Assembly (NCBI GenBank): GCA_905220665.1
Contig: CAJNAR010000145.1
Span: 248,001-312,000 of the forward strand
Length of the DNA stretch: 64,000 nt
DNA from: Albugo candida
Taxonomy: Eukaryota; Oomycota; Peronosporomycetes; Albuginales; Albuginaceae
Direction: 5' to 3'
Part shown: piece by piece, positions 10,201 to 23,028 of the stretch
Position numbering within the stretch: position 1 is the stretch's first letter
How the letters are laid out: every line of letters starts with the position of its first letter
The notes under the pieces: model-generated
Database searches by the model: none
What the model was told of the DNA's origin: nothing
Seen by the model: the letters and a program-made list of their open reading frames with translations, nothing else
Position numbers and translations under genes: made by a program

Positions 10201-12797
10201 AACAATTTTGTGCCGCCGATATCGATCAAATTCTCCAGCGATCGTCTCAGATCGTTCAATACGAACAGGAAGCGCGTTCGACATTTTCGAAAGCGAGTTT
10301 CGTATCGGCGACAACCTCTGACGATGTCGATATTGACGACCCGGATTTCTGGAAGAAAGCGGTTGGTTTAGCAGAGCCAGAGCCTGATATCTCTGGCGAT
10401 TTGCCTCTGCAACGTAAACGCACACGTGTCGCTCGCTTTGGTGCAATTTCCGCATCGATTGCGTACGATTCCGAATTGGATGATGAAGAAATTGAAAAGA
10501 AGGAGAAAGAGCGTAAAGAGCGCGAAAAAGAAATGGAGAAAGAACGTGTGGAAGAAAAACGTGAGCCACGAGATTGGACATTGAATGGACGTGATCGATT
10601 GCAACGTGCATTGATGCATTACGGCTTTGGACGTTGGGAAATGATTCGAAGTCAAAGTGGAGGAAGTCGTTCCGTGGAAGAAGTCGAGCGATTCGCGCGG
10701 GAATTCCTTTACGTCAGCGGTTTGAGTTGCAGTGATTCCGTCTCCTCGTCGAAAGACGAGACGCTGTTCGTGAAATCAATCGTACGTGCGTGTGTGTACG
10801 CTCAAGAGAACGGTCTGATCCAAGACGAACAAGTCCCGTCAGTGCTCCGCGATGAAGACTTTACCACGCGATTGAAGCAAGGCGGAGGACGTCGTGTTCT
10901 GATTCGTTTGGATATGCTCATGAGACTCCATCGGATCATTGCCGACGCATGCGATTCAATGGATACATTATGGCATCAAAAGCGTGAAAATGACACAAAC
11001 ACCGACGAAATGTGTCCTCCGCCTCCAGAGACCGATTTAGACTTTCGTGTGAATTTCCATGGCGCGGTGAATGTCGTGAAACACATCCACGTGCTTCATG
11101 TTGGCGATCGACCTGCGTGGACACAAATTACGAGTTGGTGGAATAATGTCGGCGATCGGAGTTTACTGATGGGCGTGTTTCTTCACGGATACGGTCGATG
11201 TACGCAGATAATCAATGATTCTCGTCTTTGTTTCTATCAAATGGAAAGAGGTCTCAAAGAAGAGAAATGTGGCATTCCCATGGAAATGGATCGGAAGAGT
11301 GATACTGTGGAAGGCGATCATGACGATACGATGAGTATGACGACAATTGATGACGAGGAATCGATGGAGCTGAAAAGTGAAGTCGATGGTGAATTCAAAC
11401 AACCGGAAGTACAGCAAATGAATCGACTATTACTTTGGCTGTTGTCTGCGGAAGATATCAAACGCCAAAAGGAAGAAGAAGCACATCGAAAAGAACGCGT
11501 ATCCATCGATCAACAACGTGTGACGATTTTGGAGAAGAAACAACGCGCTGCGTCGTTGTATCGAATTGAATTGAAAGCGATGCAATTAACGCAAATGGAT
11601 ATCTTGCGACAATACGTTTTGATCCGACACAATTGTCAGTTGTCTTCGGATTCGATTGTGCGGAAAGCCAAAATGAAAGATTGGACCAAAAACGAGCGCA
11701 AGTCGTTTGCGTATTTATTGGCAATGCATGGCGCGCCACGAATTCTGACGAAAACGTCACAGCATTCGAACAATACGAATGGAACGTACACGCTCCCATC
11801 GAGTCTTTCGTGGATGAATATCGTTCGTTGGGGGAATTTGAATAAGACTGCGACACAAGCACAAGCGTATTACGATCAAAAGTATCTCTCACGATGCATT
11901 GAAGTCGCAGAGATGAAAGTCGATCCGTTAGCGTGCGACCAAAGATCGGCATCACTGGCAGATATGGTCGGAATGGAGTATGTCGATGCGTATGAAGGGA
12001 TCTTGGCGCATGGATTGAAAGCTCGGAATCTCGCGTGGATCACATTACGTCGATCACAATTGCTACGCGATGTATTGAGAGTTGTGACGGATGGGAAATT
12101 GCGTCTGATGCGGTATTTGCATTCGGGAAGCATTCATTTGGTGGAGAACATGCCGATTTGGTGGTGTCCGTGGATTCATGACGCGGCATTGTTCCATGGA
12201 ATCGCTCGATATGGCGTGTACGCGTGGGAGAAAATTGTGTTGGATTACCGCCTTCCGTTCCATGTACGCGCTCGGAAAGCGCATATGGAACGATATTTCT
12301 TGAAGGAGGATGCAATGTTTCGATCGGTTGTCGGCGAATGTGTCGAGTCGGTCGGGGAACAGAGAGATTGGATGGGTACGCATTTGATGGAATTTCCGTC
12401 GTTTGCGTCGTTGGAGATCAAAATGCATCGAATGTGTGAGGATGTGCTGATGGATGACGTCGAATATGTGACGTTGGAGCGATATGTGGAGCCTGTAGAG
12501 CGTCGGGAGTTTAGTTTGACAACTCGGAACGACGCAATCGATGGATTCTTTACTTCAGTGATTCGAGAAAAAGATGTGAGTTTGGAGGTCTTTGGCGATG
12601 GAAAGGAGACGGAAATGGAGAGGATAGTGGCTTCTGTGGCTGGGGAATGTGACGAGGAAAAGAGGAGGCGAGTTGCGGATACGATGGAGCTTGTGGATCC
12701 ATCGGAAGTTGAGGCGATGGGTCAGAGTCTTTGTGAGAATGAAAAGGACATTTCAGAGGGAAAATCGCATGTTTCGATGGAAATGTTGGTGTCATAG
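7249..12797 (+). CDS. CHD-family chromatin remodeller (PHD, RanBP2 zinc finger, two chromodomains, SNF2 ATPase)
   Basis: This is an ATP-dependent nucleosome remodeller of about 1,831 residues. Exon 1 (7249-7303, MATESVLTRYCVCQQQDS) joins exon 2 (7357-12797) in phase and completes an N-terminal PHD finger (YCVC ... CNGWVHPNCC ... YICPLC, about residues 10-60). Next come a RanBP2-type zinc finger (WGCQDCG ... ETCQDCG, about 110-135), a Gln-Thr repeat, chromodomain 1 (about 260-340) and chromodomain 2 (about 353-405, LVKWRILPYSDATWE). The SNF2 motor has Walker A DEMGLGKT (about 469) and DEAH box VDEAH, and its helicase C-terminal lobe ends in AHRIGQ (about 875). KASLKLGLDKAVL and the ELLKRGAYDVF segment after it resemble the CHD6-9 (Kismet) group. 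A SANT-like segment (DWTLNGRDRLQRALMHYGFGRW, first 20 residues most similar) lies near 1,091. The long tail has no clear domain. Confidence 0.92.
7914..7939 (+). repeat. ACTCAG hexanucleotide repeat in the CHD gene
   Basis: Four uninterrupted copies of ACTCAG plus a partial unit encode a Gln-Thr run in the disordered linker between the zinc finger and the chromodomains. A degenerate version of the same repeat codes for QTQTQAQTT in the HIT gene near 25,998-26,020. The length may vary between strains. Confidence 0.85.
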
Positions 12798-13000
12798 GGA
12801 AGAGGATGAAGAGACGATGGAGTGTCAAGTGGTGCGGGGATCGAGGGAGGTCTGTGGGAAGAGATACGAGCGATGAGAGAGGAGCGATTGCGGAAGCTTT
12901 GGGTGCAAGTGTTGGGTTAGTGTGCTTGCACGTTATAGGAGGATATCCTAGGGTAGGATACCCGGACTGCCGTATATAGTGTTTGAACGTAAACTTGAAA

Positions 13001-13854
13001 ATGACCAGCGAGCTTTTGGAAGCGTATTATCGCGCAGAGCTTTTGTTATCTGCTGTTTCAGAACTTCCTGCTCGAGCGAGGACAAAGTTGGACGACACGT
13101 TTGATACCAAGGCTCTAGCCCTTACAACGCTCCAGGCTAACGCTAATGTGCAAATGTACCGCAAACAATGTGAAGCATTAGACACAGAACATAGTCGTGT
13201 ACCACCGCCTTTGATGTGTCCTACAATCGAATCTGCCGATCCCAATTCTACTCCTCACAGTCATTCTCCTACTCAGGTACCCCGATTCGTACTTTATCGC
13301 ATCATCTCGCTAATTCGAATAGCTTTTGGTCGTACCGTTTATCGAGCGATATTTACACGAGAAATGCGTGACGATTTGTGGGTTCCTCCACGCGGATAGA
13401 GACATTTCGCAGCTTGAGAACCTTCCAATTTACATTATGGTACATCCTCTCACTGTTGTTCGCTCTCTCACGCGATATGTAGCATCAGAAAAGCAAATTA
13501 TCCGCTGAAGAAACGCATTGTCAAAATTTGCGAAAGGAAATGATCAAAACTCTCACAGTCGAATTGGATGCGTACAAAGCGATGATCTGTAAGCTCGTAC
13601 ACATGCTTTCCACATTCAAACAGCTCGAAATGCCGCAATATTTGGCGCGGAAAACTCGTTGGCTTCACACACTCTCCACACTATTTCAGACTCAAGTGCA
13701 ACTGTATCGATATCAGCTTTTAGAGCAAACATACACCTGCACCAAAGTCGATACGCTCTGTAAACTCTCGTACGTGCCACTAAATTGGCAGAATCCCGTC
13801 TCACCGCTTCCCGTAGCGCTATTTTGTCCGATCGAAAAGCTCGCGCGCATTTAA
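13001..13854 (+). CDS. Unrecognised protein, three exons
   Basis: I do not recognise this protein. Exons 13001-13276, 13323-13439 and 13483-13854 join in frame through two short introns (46 and 43 bases, GTACCC and GTACAT donors, TAG acceptors) and give about 254 residues. It is soluble and mostly helical by eye. It starts MTSELLEAYYRAELLLSAVS, has a Pro-rich patch near residue 70-92, and then a hydrophobic/charged helical part (ERYLHEKCVTICGF, later ELDAYKAMICKLVHMLSTF). The stop at 13854 is not certain. A second open frame at 13785-14003 (ESRLTASRSAILSDRKARAH...) also looks coding and may be a further exon whose junction I could not define. It lies between the CHD gene and the convergent vacuolar sorting receptor. 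Confidence 0.6.
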
Positions 13855-14079
13855 AGCGTCAAACGGTATCTTCCCATCGACCTCAAAATCCTATAACTGC
13901 TTCTTCCTCTGTAGCTGGAGACACAGCTTCAAATGTACAGAAACAATGGCAACGAATTCCAAAGAATTGCCAAATCGTACAAATCAATTCAAAAACGAAT
14001 TGATGAGAAAAAGAATTGGATGCAAACGGTTAATCAAATTCAATGACAAAGCGCTCAAACGCACAATTCACAACTCAAT

Positions 14080-15771
14080 TCATAAATCATCGTCGTCTTT
14101 GAGATAATCGCGACTTGGAAGGTACCCACGCGGACTCTGAGCGGCTGCGAGTTCTGCTGGATGGCGTCGTGGACTCGTTCCTTCGTCTAGAAGACCTTGC
14201 TCTTCCAGCGGCATGTATTCGGCCAAAATACTTCGAACTTGGTCGCGCATGTGCTGCTGTGTACGACGCCAATACACATAGCCGGCAGCTGCGATTGTCG
14301 CACATACGAAAAGTGCAATGAATGCGATGGATCCCAATGATAAACTTCCATTCCCAACAGCGATTGCTGCGTTTGATATACCGCCAGCTGTGATACATTC
14401 CAATAACGAGGCTGTGGACTGCTGAGCACAAGTACAAATCGCTGGAGGATCGTGTAGACCGAACCCAGCACACACCATACTCAAGACGCTAGCTGAATCG
14501 ATTTTCCCACGAGCGTGAACCCCATCCACATACAACGCAGGCAATCGCAAAAGCTCCAATTCAGCTTGTTTCTCAAGCTCTTTTTCCAAAATGGGATTCA
14601 CAGCATCGACATCCAATCCATATGGCTGCATGCATTTATCGACTTGTACGGGGTCGAATCCGTATTTCTTCATGATCTTTTCCGTGCACACTTTTTGTTT
14701 GAAAATCAATTCATCTTGGCCACACATCCGATCCGAATCTTTGACGTATTTCCACCAATTCAACGCAACTCCCGGCTCTTTTTCGGATGCGAATTGCCAC
14801 AAACATAGTCGACGAAGATTCTCGACGACCACATCAGCACCAGACGCTCCAATGTCTTGATCGTGAGAAGGAGAAGGATCCAACAGACAGTAACGACCTC
14901 GATTCAGACACATATTCCCACACACATTTCCATGAGAATTGACGTGACATCCGACTTTACTTCCATTGTACGATACAAAGTGAGGTGTGTGGAAGGCACG
15001 GACCCCAAATGCAGCGACCATTGGTTCCAACTTGTCAAGAATCACCATGGAATGTTCATCCCAAGAACTCTGCCACAAATCCCATTCCACACGGCCGTCA
15101 GGCGACGGAATTCCCCAATCAAACTTGATCATGACGTTACTGACACCCTCAGCATGGGTAATAGCGCGTTTGATAGCGTCACCATCGCTCTTACGGATCA
15201 GCATGGAAGGAATTGTAATGTCGCCGCCAGAATCGTCATCAGCCTAGAAGAAGGGTCAGACATATCCTAGATTAGTGTGTGCCGTACCATAAATGGGAGA
15301 TACTTTTCGCAAACGGTATCACCGGTTTCTTCCATGCATTCGACATCGGAACAAAGACACTTGTTATCTGCAATGATAACAGCACTTGCTCCACGATGCT
15401 GCGCATTCCGAACTTTAATGACGAAATGGCAATCGCCTCGGTCAATGAGGAGGGCAAATGGACGCTCCCAGTCACCGGTCGTATTGAGTTCATGGCACGC
15501 TGTCGAGTTGGAAAGTATTAATTGCGTCTGCAACGAACCAAGAGCGTACGACGGGTAGCCAAACAATGCGTCTTTATGTGCATATCCATTTTTCTTTGTT
15601 AGGGATTGTGGAAACACAACTTGTAATTTCGAATGATCTTGCTGCAAAAACGAGTTCTTATGAGGTGCGCTAAAGGGTACGAGCGAAACCGACCTCGCGG
15701 GAAGGCCAGGAGTCGATGTTATGAGCTGCGACTGCTGTCGCAATCGCAAAGAAGTTGCGCAGCTGCTTCAT
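14080..15771 (-). CDS. Vacuolar sorting receptor (PA domain, type I membrane protein)
   Basis: This is a plant/protist-type vacuolar sorting receptor that carries cargo from the Golgi to the vacuole. Exons 15771-15694, 15641-15288 and 15243-14080 (minus strand) join in frame to about 531 residues. The first exon gives a signal peptide (MKQLRNFFAIATAVAA). A protease-associated domain follows (FALLIDRGDCHFVIKVRNAQ, GASAVIIADN). The central VSR domain is Cys-rich (WEWDLWQSS-like WDLWQSS, GCHVNSHGNVCGNMC, KYGFDPVQVDKCM, LPALYVDGVHARG). Near the C-terminus is one transmembrane helix (SIAFIALFVCATIAAAGYVYW), then a cytosolic tail with YMPLEEQ, a likely Tyr-based YxxL sorting signal. The extracellular EGF repeats of plant VSRs are reduced to a short Cys-rich stretch (CAGFG ... 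CTCAQQS). The 5' exon assignment is my inference. Confidence 0.83.
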
Positions 15772-15880
15772 TATCTCGAATTTTGAAGGAGAATAAAAGA
15801 ATAAAAGGATTGAGCAGTTACCTGCGACGAGTGCAGGTAATTAATGAAAGAGCGTGAGCTTAAATTGTAATTATTGATTG

Positions 15881-18222
15881 TTAAGGCAATGCAAGCTGAT
15901 ACAGTTTTGTCTGATGCTGAATCTGAGAATGTAGATTGACGAGCGTTTGCGCAGCGCGTTCCGACATGGTTTTATGCATGAGCGTTTTTTCAATGGTAAT
16001 CATTCGAATTCTTGTGTTCTGTGACATGAGTGTACCCAATGCGCTTTGAAAAAATCGGCTTTCCACTAACGTCTGATATCAGAATCAGAGTCAGATAGAT
16101 CAGATTCTGCATTTGAACTTGACACACACAATCAAACCTGAATTTGGAGCCATTCGGACGTGTCAGCGGAATCGCCGATTTCTCTCTCAAGGAATAGTAC
16201 CAATTGTTCTGTGAGCTGATAAAAGACTGTTTGCGTGCACAAATCACATTGTGTGCTATTTTCCATACATTTCTCTATTGTGTGTTTCACCGAAATAATT
16301 AACAGCAAAATGTGAAAGACATAATGTCGACATTCCACCGGCACAACAGGCTCCGAAACGCTCTTATTCGTCCGAGATCCGGTACAATACGCAATCTCTT
16401 GTTCCATCGTTGCATTCTGTAAAATCGTTTTGAATTCGCTCACATAATAACGCACGAAAACAGCCACATTTTCCTGTTCTAACGCCATCAAAGCATCTTC
16501 CAGTTCATTAGTGTGGTTGACAGTTACACACAATTTTAACTTGTTACATTCCAGACTCCACACTGCTGGCCATTTCTCGCGAATTTGGGCGCAATACGCA
16601 ATGAAAAGAAGCAGAATACTTGGATCCGTAGCAGCAGTATCCTTCCGCCCATCCGTTCCATTGATACAAACCCTCAAACGCTCTAAAAAACACCTCAAAA
16701 AATCGATAGTGAGGGATGTGAGTCCCACTTGGAGTGCGTTTATGAGTATATGCTCCAAAGCGCTTCCACCGCCATTCTCTCGTTCAAATCCCATCAAACG
16801 ATCCGTATCGTTGCTCGCCTTTACACGTAAAAGCACATTCACAGCCAATGCGACGGATTCCCACGCACAATTCCACGTTTCAATGACATCGCCGCAACTG
16901 AGGCGCAGCCTCATAAGGTCGTCCTCATCCCTCACACTTGCGCGTACACTCCTCAAAAACCGATTTCCTTGTATGAAAAACAATTGACTTTTTGTGAGTG
17001 TTTGAGGTATGCCGTCCCTCGCGTGACACTCTGAGGGAAGTGTTTTGAGTGATACTGAAAAGTATTTGAGGAAGAGCTCTTCTCGTTGTCGCTCAATGGA
17101 TTCCGACACGAATGCGACTACAAACGGATGCCGAAATTCGCTGTAAAAGGTCTGTATAGCCGTCTGTATCCTCTCATTCATCGACGTGGCTTCTGGAAGC
17201 TTTGTAAGCGCCTCTAAATGACAAAAACACTCGCCAACAGCTTCGACGATAAAGTCGCTGGTGGGAAATGCATTCTGTCGGATACTCGTCAATGCTCGAT
17301 CCACCAGCGTCCATACCCTCTCCTGAACACTCTCCGCCTCCACTGAAGTGATAGAGTCTCCAACGCCTTTGAAAACGGTCTCCTTCTCAAAGAGTTGATG
17401 GATCAGACCCCAAAGACACGTACGCAATTGCGCGACAATCATGCAGGAAGCCTCGACCGCCACACGTCGACATGTAAAAGGCGTACGCGTGAACGTGTTT
17501 TCCAAATAGTCCAATTGCTTGGTAAGACATATCAATTTCGGCTTTGATGTGAGTTGCAGAGTTTCAATCACGCGTAAGACTTTCTCCTGCTGATCGACCG
17601 ATAGGATCCGCGTCTCAAACTGAAGCAATATCGCATCATTCGCTTGTTTGGCAATCGCATGGACAGCTTTAAACACGTTTTGGAACACACTTTGTTTCGA
17701 TTTCAGTGCATGGAATTGAAGGCGTTTATACGCTTCCACAAATGGATCGTATTTTGCTTGCTGGAGACTTTGTTTCAACTGAGATGTCAGCTCCAAAATC
17801 GGACGAAATCGACTGAGCACGTGGAGTGCATTCTTCAGTTTTCGTTGTTCTTTTGCCCGTTGTACCATCAGCGCCAACGACGAGTCTGTGATGTCGGTGA
17901 GCGTTTCTGCAGCTTTTACAAAGTGTCCAAAATCATCGGAATGGGAATGGATGGCGTCGAGTAAGGAACGCACAGCTTCATGACACGCTAAATACTGATC
18001 GAAATGGGTGGTGACCAGTGTTTTGAGCTGATTCGTGTTCTCCGACGTTTGACCGCGTAAGCGGATAAGCTCTTCCTTCAGCGTTCGCAACGTCGTACAC
18101 TACAGAATCCCAATGAATTGAAGGAAGCAGAATAAAGGAATTCCTACCGCGTGATGGACAGCCAAGTACTTTTGTGGATCGAACGATACGGAAGACAGAT
18201 CGAATTTGTCATTTGGCTCCAT
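15881..18222 (-). CDS. Exocyst complex component Sec5 (EXOC2)
   Basis: Sec5 is a subunit of the octameric exocyst that tethers secretory vesicles at the plasma membrane. Exons 18222-18148, 18099-16138 and 16072-15881 (minus strand) join in frame to about 742 residues. The first exon (MEPNDKFDLSSVSFDPQKYL) runs into the family signature: QLKTLVTTHFDQYLACHEAV, a short amphipathic helix pair, then the LSRFRPILELTSQLKQSLQQ, YDPFVEAYKRL stretch. The third exon supplies the missing C-terminus (TLVESRFFQSALGTLMSQ...). Without it the frame would end seven bases past the splice site. The middle is a helical bundle with no other domain, as expected, and there is no N-terminal IPT/TIG domain. The start lies only 38 bases after the stop of the upstream kinesin gene, on the same strand. 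Confidence 0.75.
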
Positions 18223-18260
18223 GCGTTCCCAACAAACGTCTTTATAAATATCCAATGCGT

Positions 18261-20897
18261 CTATTTCCACGAGCGCGTCGCAGACTCCTCGGCTTTCGCT
18301 TTGGGTTTACGCGCGCGTGAGACGTTTCTATTGTGCGATGGAAATCGTTTGGGAAGCGTTTGTGTGTCCATTTCGAGTCTTTTGATTGTGTGCTCCAAAC
18401 TCTGTCGCAATTTCCATTCGGTATTCCATTTCGCGGAGAGTTCGCATGCACGTCGTTCCAAAGTTTGTCGTACGTTCTCACTTTTCTTTTGGCATTGTCT
18501 CAACACAGTGACATCCTTTTCGAGCTTCTCATTGACTTTTTTGATCGCATTTAATTGCACTTTCAAACTCATTTGCTTGGGTTTCGTCTTTGGTATTCGT
18601 TGCGACGTATCGCGTGCACTTTCGACCTCTTTCGACAACGACTCTGCGAGCTTCCATTTTCGATTCACAAGCGCTACTTCCTGCCGTAGGGTCTGTATTT
18701 GTATCCAGGCTTGCTTCATAGACGCGTCTTTGTTCTTGGCGATGGCATCTCTTCCAATTTCAATGTTTCGAGCTCTTGTGGCCAGCTGCAGGGAACGATA
18801 CGTCTCGTTGGCTGTGTCGATACCCGGCGCGATATTCACAATCATAAGCGTCTTACAGCTCGCATGGAGAACGTCTTGGAGAAGGAATGTGAGCTTCGAG
18901 TTTCTGTACGGAACAAATGCGGCTTTCTTGTCGAGCGCTTCCATCACATCAGCCAAAGCCGATAACGAGCGATTGATATGAGCTGCTTCTTTCAGCATCA
19001 CACCTTGGACTCGACTCGTTTTGACACGTTCTGAGCCCGCGAGATCCACGAGGTACAGCTTGCCGCACGGTCGATCGTCCGAGTTTGTTGAAACGAGTTG
19101 GAGAATTACAATCAAATGCGAACGACTGCTTTCCGAATGGACTTTTGTTTCCCCACAAATGCGATTCTGATGATATGTGCTCAATGCGAGAAGCGCCTGA
19201 GACACAGAGAAGACGGTTTGCATGCGGAGACCCGTGACAACGACTTGTTTGTCTTCATTCTGACAGAGTTTGAGGCTTTGGGAACAAGTCTCTGTGCTCA
19301 GATCGCGTAATGTATCGTTGTAAATCTCCAACGCGCCCAATTGAACGCGATATGCATCGGATTGGACGCACGACGCCGTCAGTATAAACTCGAGAATACG
19401 ATGATTCACGCCGGGATTCTGATCGGTTCCTTGCATGGTGTACGTCTTCCCAGAGCCCGTTTGGCCGTATGCAAAGATACACGCTTTGTATCCGTCAATG
19501 ACCGATTGTGCGATTGGTTCGACTTGAGAAAAGACATCGTTTTGCGTTTCTGTCGGTCCAAACACTCGATCGAATGTGAAGATTTTCCACGACGCGTCAC
19601 AAGCGATTTCTTCGGATACATTGCCAGCGAGTACGTTTCTAGCAGCGACATCCGATGTGCTCACAATTCGGACAGAGAGATGTTGAGACTTGGTGAGGTC
19701 CGGGCGTACACGACAGACAACTTGGATGTTCCCAGTGACAGTTTGTAGCCGCGATAACAGAACTGCATTTCGTTTACGTTCCTGATGATATTTTGATGTG
19801 ATGTGATCCGTAGACGCGTCAGAAGCTTTGCAGGTGTCCGGATCACATGTGTGTGACTTCGAGGTCGAAATTGTGGAGCACGAGGACTCGGGAACTTCGA
19901 TGGAATCGCTACGTGATCTCGGTTTGTTGGATGATTGGATGTCGATTTTCCACGAGGCCATATTCTTTTTAAGAATGAGAATCTCTTCGATTTGCATCAA
20001 TATCTGCTCTCCAAGTGTTTGTATCTATAAAAAAGCCAGAAATGGACGATATGAGCGATCTGTACAATGCGTTCATTCTCAAAGCGTATCAAAGCCCTTA
20101 CATACTCGAAACTCCCGCTCAGATGCGTCTTTTGTCTTTTCGGTAAGCTCATCTGTGAGCTCAATGAATTCACTTTCCATCGCTTCCGTGCGCGTTCCCT
20201 GCGTGTTATGTTGTCTCACTTCCTCTTCCAAACAGTGACGGAGCTGTCGTTCTTCTTGGAATTCAGCTGTAAGTATTTTCAGATCGTTTTGTAGCGATTC
20301 GATAACACTTTGATACTCTTTGGGCGCTGTGTCTGTGCTTACTTTCTCGTAATTTTGTTGTTGTAAATCTAATTCGAGTTTCAAATCGTTTATGTGTGTG
20401 CGAAATCGCTCCTCTTTGAGCTGTTGTTGTCGCTTGAGCTCTTCATTTTCACTTGTTAAAAAAATCCTTTCTTCCATTTCGCGCTCGAATTGATGCTTTA
20501 AATCGGCTTCTGTCGCTTTTAAAATACGAATTTCCGTGAGAGATTCATCCAATTGCTGTTCCAATTGTATTTTGCCACGCTCCAGTTCCTTCACATTGGA
20601 CAGTAATAATGCATTCTGCTCCTCGGAAAAACGGAATTCGTGGCTTAATTGAGTGAGACGATCACGCAGAAGCTGTATTTCGTGTTCATATGTCTGTACG
20701 CGTTTGCTCAAATGCGTGTTTCGGGCTTCGGTGCGAGTAAGTTCCTGCTCGAGTTCTTGTTCGAGCTCATGACTTGATTCTGTGTACTCTTCAAACGCGG
20801 TTTGTACTTGTTTTAACTCTTCGCTTTTTCGCTCTAACGCTAGACGAAGGCTTGAAATACTGATTTGATGTTGATCCGATTCAATTGCGTGGTCCAT
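18261..20897 (-). CDS. Kinesin with long N-terminal coiled coil (kinesin-14-like)
   Basis: This is a microtubule motor. Exons 20897-20106 and 20024-18261 (minus strand) are joined by an 81-base intron in frame, giving about 851 residues. Residues 1-310 are continuous coiled coil (Glu/Leu/Gln-rich heptads). A neck (ERKRNAVLLSRLQTVTGNIQ) directly precedes the motor VVCRVRP, the arrangement seen in kinesin-14. The motor has P-loop AYGQTGSGKT, switch I SSRSH and switch II DLAGSE, followed by HINRSLSAL and PYRNSKLTFLL. Unlike classical C-terminal kinesins it also has about 170 residues of coiled coil and a basic tail after the motor. The N-terminal coil has a faint NudE-like look (SHELEQELEQEL), which I treat as chance. 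An in-frame TTG lies upstream; I chose ATG 20897. Confidence 0.85.
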
Positions 20898-21127
20898 TTG
20901 CGTGTATGTATGCTGCAAAAAGGAGCTTTAGAGCGCTTTCATGCGATGAAAACACGAATGCGAATCACAGTAGCTATTTCTAGCCAATCCGGTGACTGCT
21001 AAGACTATTTTTAATCAATCGCGTTATTGGAACTGTTTGATTGGCTTATTCCTGCGTGATATATATAGAACATTTACAGATTGGCTAAAATGTACGATTC
21101 TATTTTTTTAAGACGCATTCGACTCTT
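20898..21127. promoter_or_regulatory. Divergent promoter region with CCAAT-type boxes
   Basis: These 230 bases separate the starts of the divergent kinesin and acid phosphatase genes. They hold three CCAAT-type motifs (AGCCAATCC near 20,981, TTGATTGGC near 21,037, AGATTGGCT near 21,078) and an AT-rich TGATATATATAG near 21,057 that could act as a core element. Function is inferred from position and motif only. Confidence 0.35.
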
Positions 21128-23028
21128 ATGATCGCATCGAATGGAAAAGTGTGGCTGTGGCTCGCTTTGCGTGTTGTAGGCATAGTGAAGGGCGGAATTT
21201 ATGACTCATGGAAGCCACATGAATATTGTAATGACCTTGACCATATCGAATCCACACGTATCGAGCCTTTGACGCTAGCAGAGCAACATCAAGTCGAATC
21301 ATTGCTTCAAGTGCAGGTTTGTGAGCCGACATGGCTGTTTGTGGGATAGTTGGACCACCAGTTCTTTCAGGTATTAGCACGTCATGGCAGTCGTGCTCCA
21401 TACGGCCGGATATTTTGCTGGGATGAGAAAAAAAATAATCCAATGAATGCGCAATGGAATTGCTCGACGACCTCGGTCTCGGTGAGTTCATTCGTAATTG
21501 CCTATTCATCATGGCTAGTTTTGTAATAACGGGATAACAATTTCGGAAAAGTCACAAAACATCGCAGTTAAGTCAAGTGCCGCAGGATATGGAAGATTGT
21601 TCCGAAAGCATTACACGAAAGGGCTGAATATCCTGAAAGGAGATTGCGTAGTCGGTGGATTACTTCCAGAGGGTCGAGAGCAACATGCTTTCAACGGATT
21701 GTAAGCCAAATTGTGCTGATTTGTCGTTTTTTCGTCTAAAGCATTGGTCCTCGCAGGTACCTACGAGAAGCTTATATCGGTCCGAATCCATTCAATCTCC
21801 TCAAAACCGCCAATATTTCGGTACGCTAAAGGATTATTTTTCATTCCAATTCACAAGTTTCTGTAGAACATCGATACTCGTCGCATTTATCTTCGAAGCG
21901 ATGATCAGGAACGCACACTTGGATCGGGTCAGGTAGGTCCTTGCCGGGCTTCATACACGGGATTTCGACGCTGATGTGGTTGCAGGTCTTGTTTGATGCT
22001 TTCTTCCCACCAGATGCTAGCGAGTCCAAGGCATTAGGCGACCTGCTTCAGTGGAATGTCGCGGATTACTCCACCGATCACATAAACGCCAATGAGAACA
22101 TTTGCCCCATGATGAAATACGTACGACCACACTATTTATCGTAGCCATAATTAATGTTGAGTGTAGATTGCGGATCTTTCGTCCACATCAAAAACATTTC
22201 ATGATCATATTACAAGCCGCCCTGTGTTGGAATTAGAAGAGCGATTTTCCGCTTCTGTTGGTAATTTCAGCTGGAATACCGTGTTGGAATGTCTGAGTGT
22301 AGCACGTTGCAATAATCTTCCACTTCCCAATGGTGTGGACGAAGCATTATTCACCAGAATCTTCCAAGAAGTCGAATTACGACAGGGTCTTTTTTTGACC
22401 TTTAATGACTCGTGGTACTCCAAAGTCGCAATGCAACCTCTTTTTCGTGACATAATTAACAACATCGATGACGCTATCGGCAACGAGGAAAATTACGCAA
22501 AGCTGGCCATTTTTATGGGTACGAGAGTCTATTGGTGTATCAAGTCTCCTGATCTGTATCGTAGGTCACGATGCAACGTTGATGCCGTTCTTGGCTGCTC
22601 TGCAACGAGACAACTGGAACAAAACATGGACACCGTATGCAGGGGCATTTGTGTTGGAGCTATACAAAACGACGAATGGCCATGCTGTTCGAGCTTTATA
22701 CAAAGGGAAACCAATCAAGATTCCCGACTGCAAACACTGTAAGCTTAGACTCCATTCCATTTAAGGTTTCCATGTCTTTATTGCTGTGAATGCAGCTCTT
22801 TGCGATGTGAAAACCTTTCTTGGATCTTTGGATTATGCTCGGTCTCCACGCACTTGTACCGAGCCAACAACTGGAATACTTGCATCCTCATCTCAGCATC
22901 TCTTTTGGTATCGATACTTTGCACCATTCATTCTGGCGATTATAATCGTTTTCAGTGCGATGCTCGTTTTTCGTTCGCGCAATCAGCCTCGTTCCAGTGA
23001 ACAGGAGACGCTTCTTTCCCCTTCATGA
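21128..23028 (+). CDS. Histidine acid phosphatase, membrane-anchored
   Basis: This is a secreted or lysosomal histidine-type phosphatase with catalytic motif RHGSRAPYG and proton-donor motif GHDATL (HD type, as in acid phosphatases, rather than HAE of inositol polyphosphate phosphatases). Nine exons fit in phase: 21128-21316, 21371-21481, about 21552-21700, 21757-21820, 21867-21932, 21986-22120, 22167-22518, 22565-22738 and 22796-23028. The N-terminus is hydrophobic (signal peptide or anchor, VWLWLALRVVGIV). The C-terminus ends with one transmembrane helix (YFAPFILAIIIVFSAMLVF) and a short tail with EQETLL, a likely acidic-dileucine lysosomal signal. The acceptor of exon 3 is the least certain, because the more typical CAG at 21567 would break the frame. 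This is one of the most intron-rich genes of the window. Confidence 0.8.

Noticed and set aside
13785..14003. Possible extra exon of the unknown gene at 13,001
   Set aside because: The frame looks coding, but no donor/acceptor pair of normal intron size joins it in phase, so it is mentioned only in the gene entry.
18151..18981. 276-residue plus-strand frame
   Set aside because: It is the antisense shadow of the kinesin tail and the Sec5 first exon, both of which have recognisable families.
20107..20897. Separate NudE-like gene
   Set aside because: The coiled coil joins in frame across a normal 81-base intron to the kinesin motor, and its NudE resemblance is only heptad composition.
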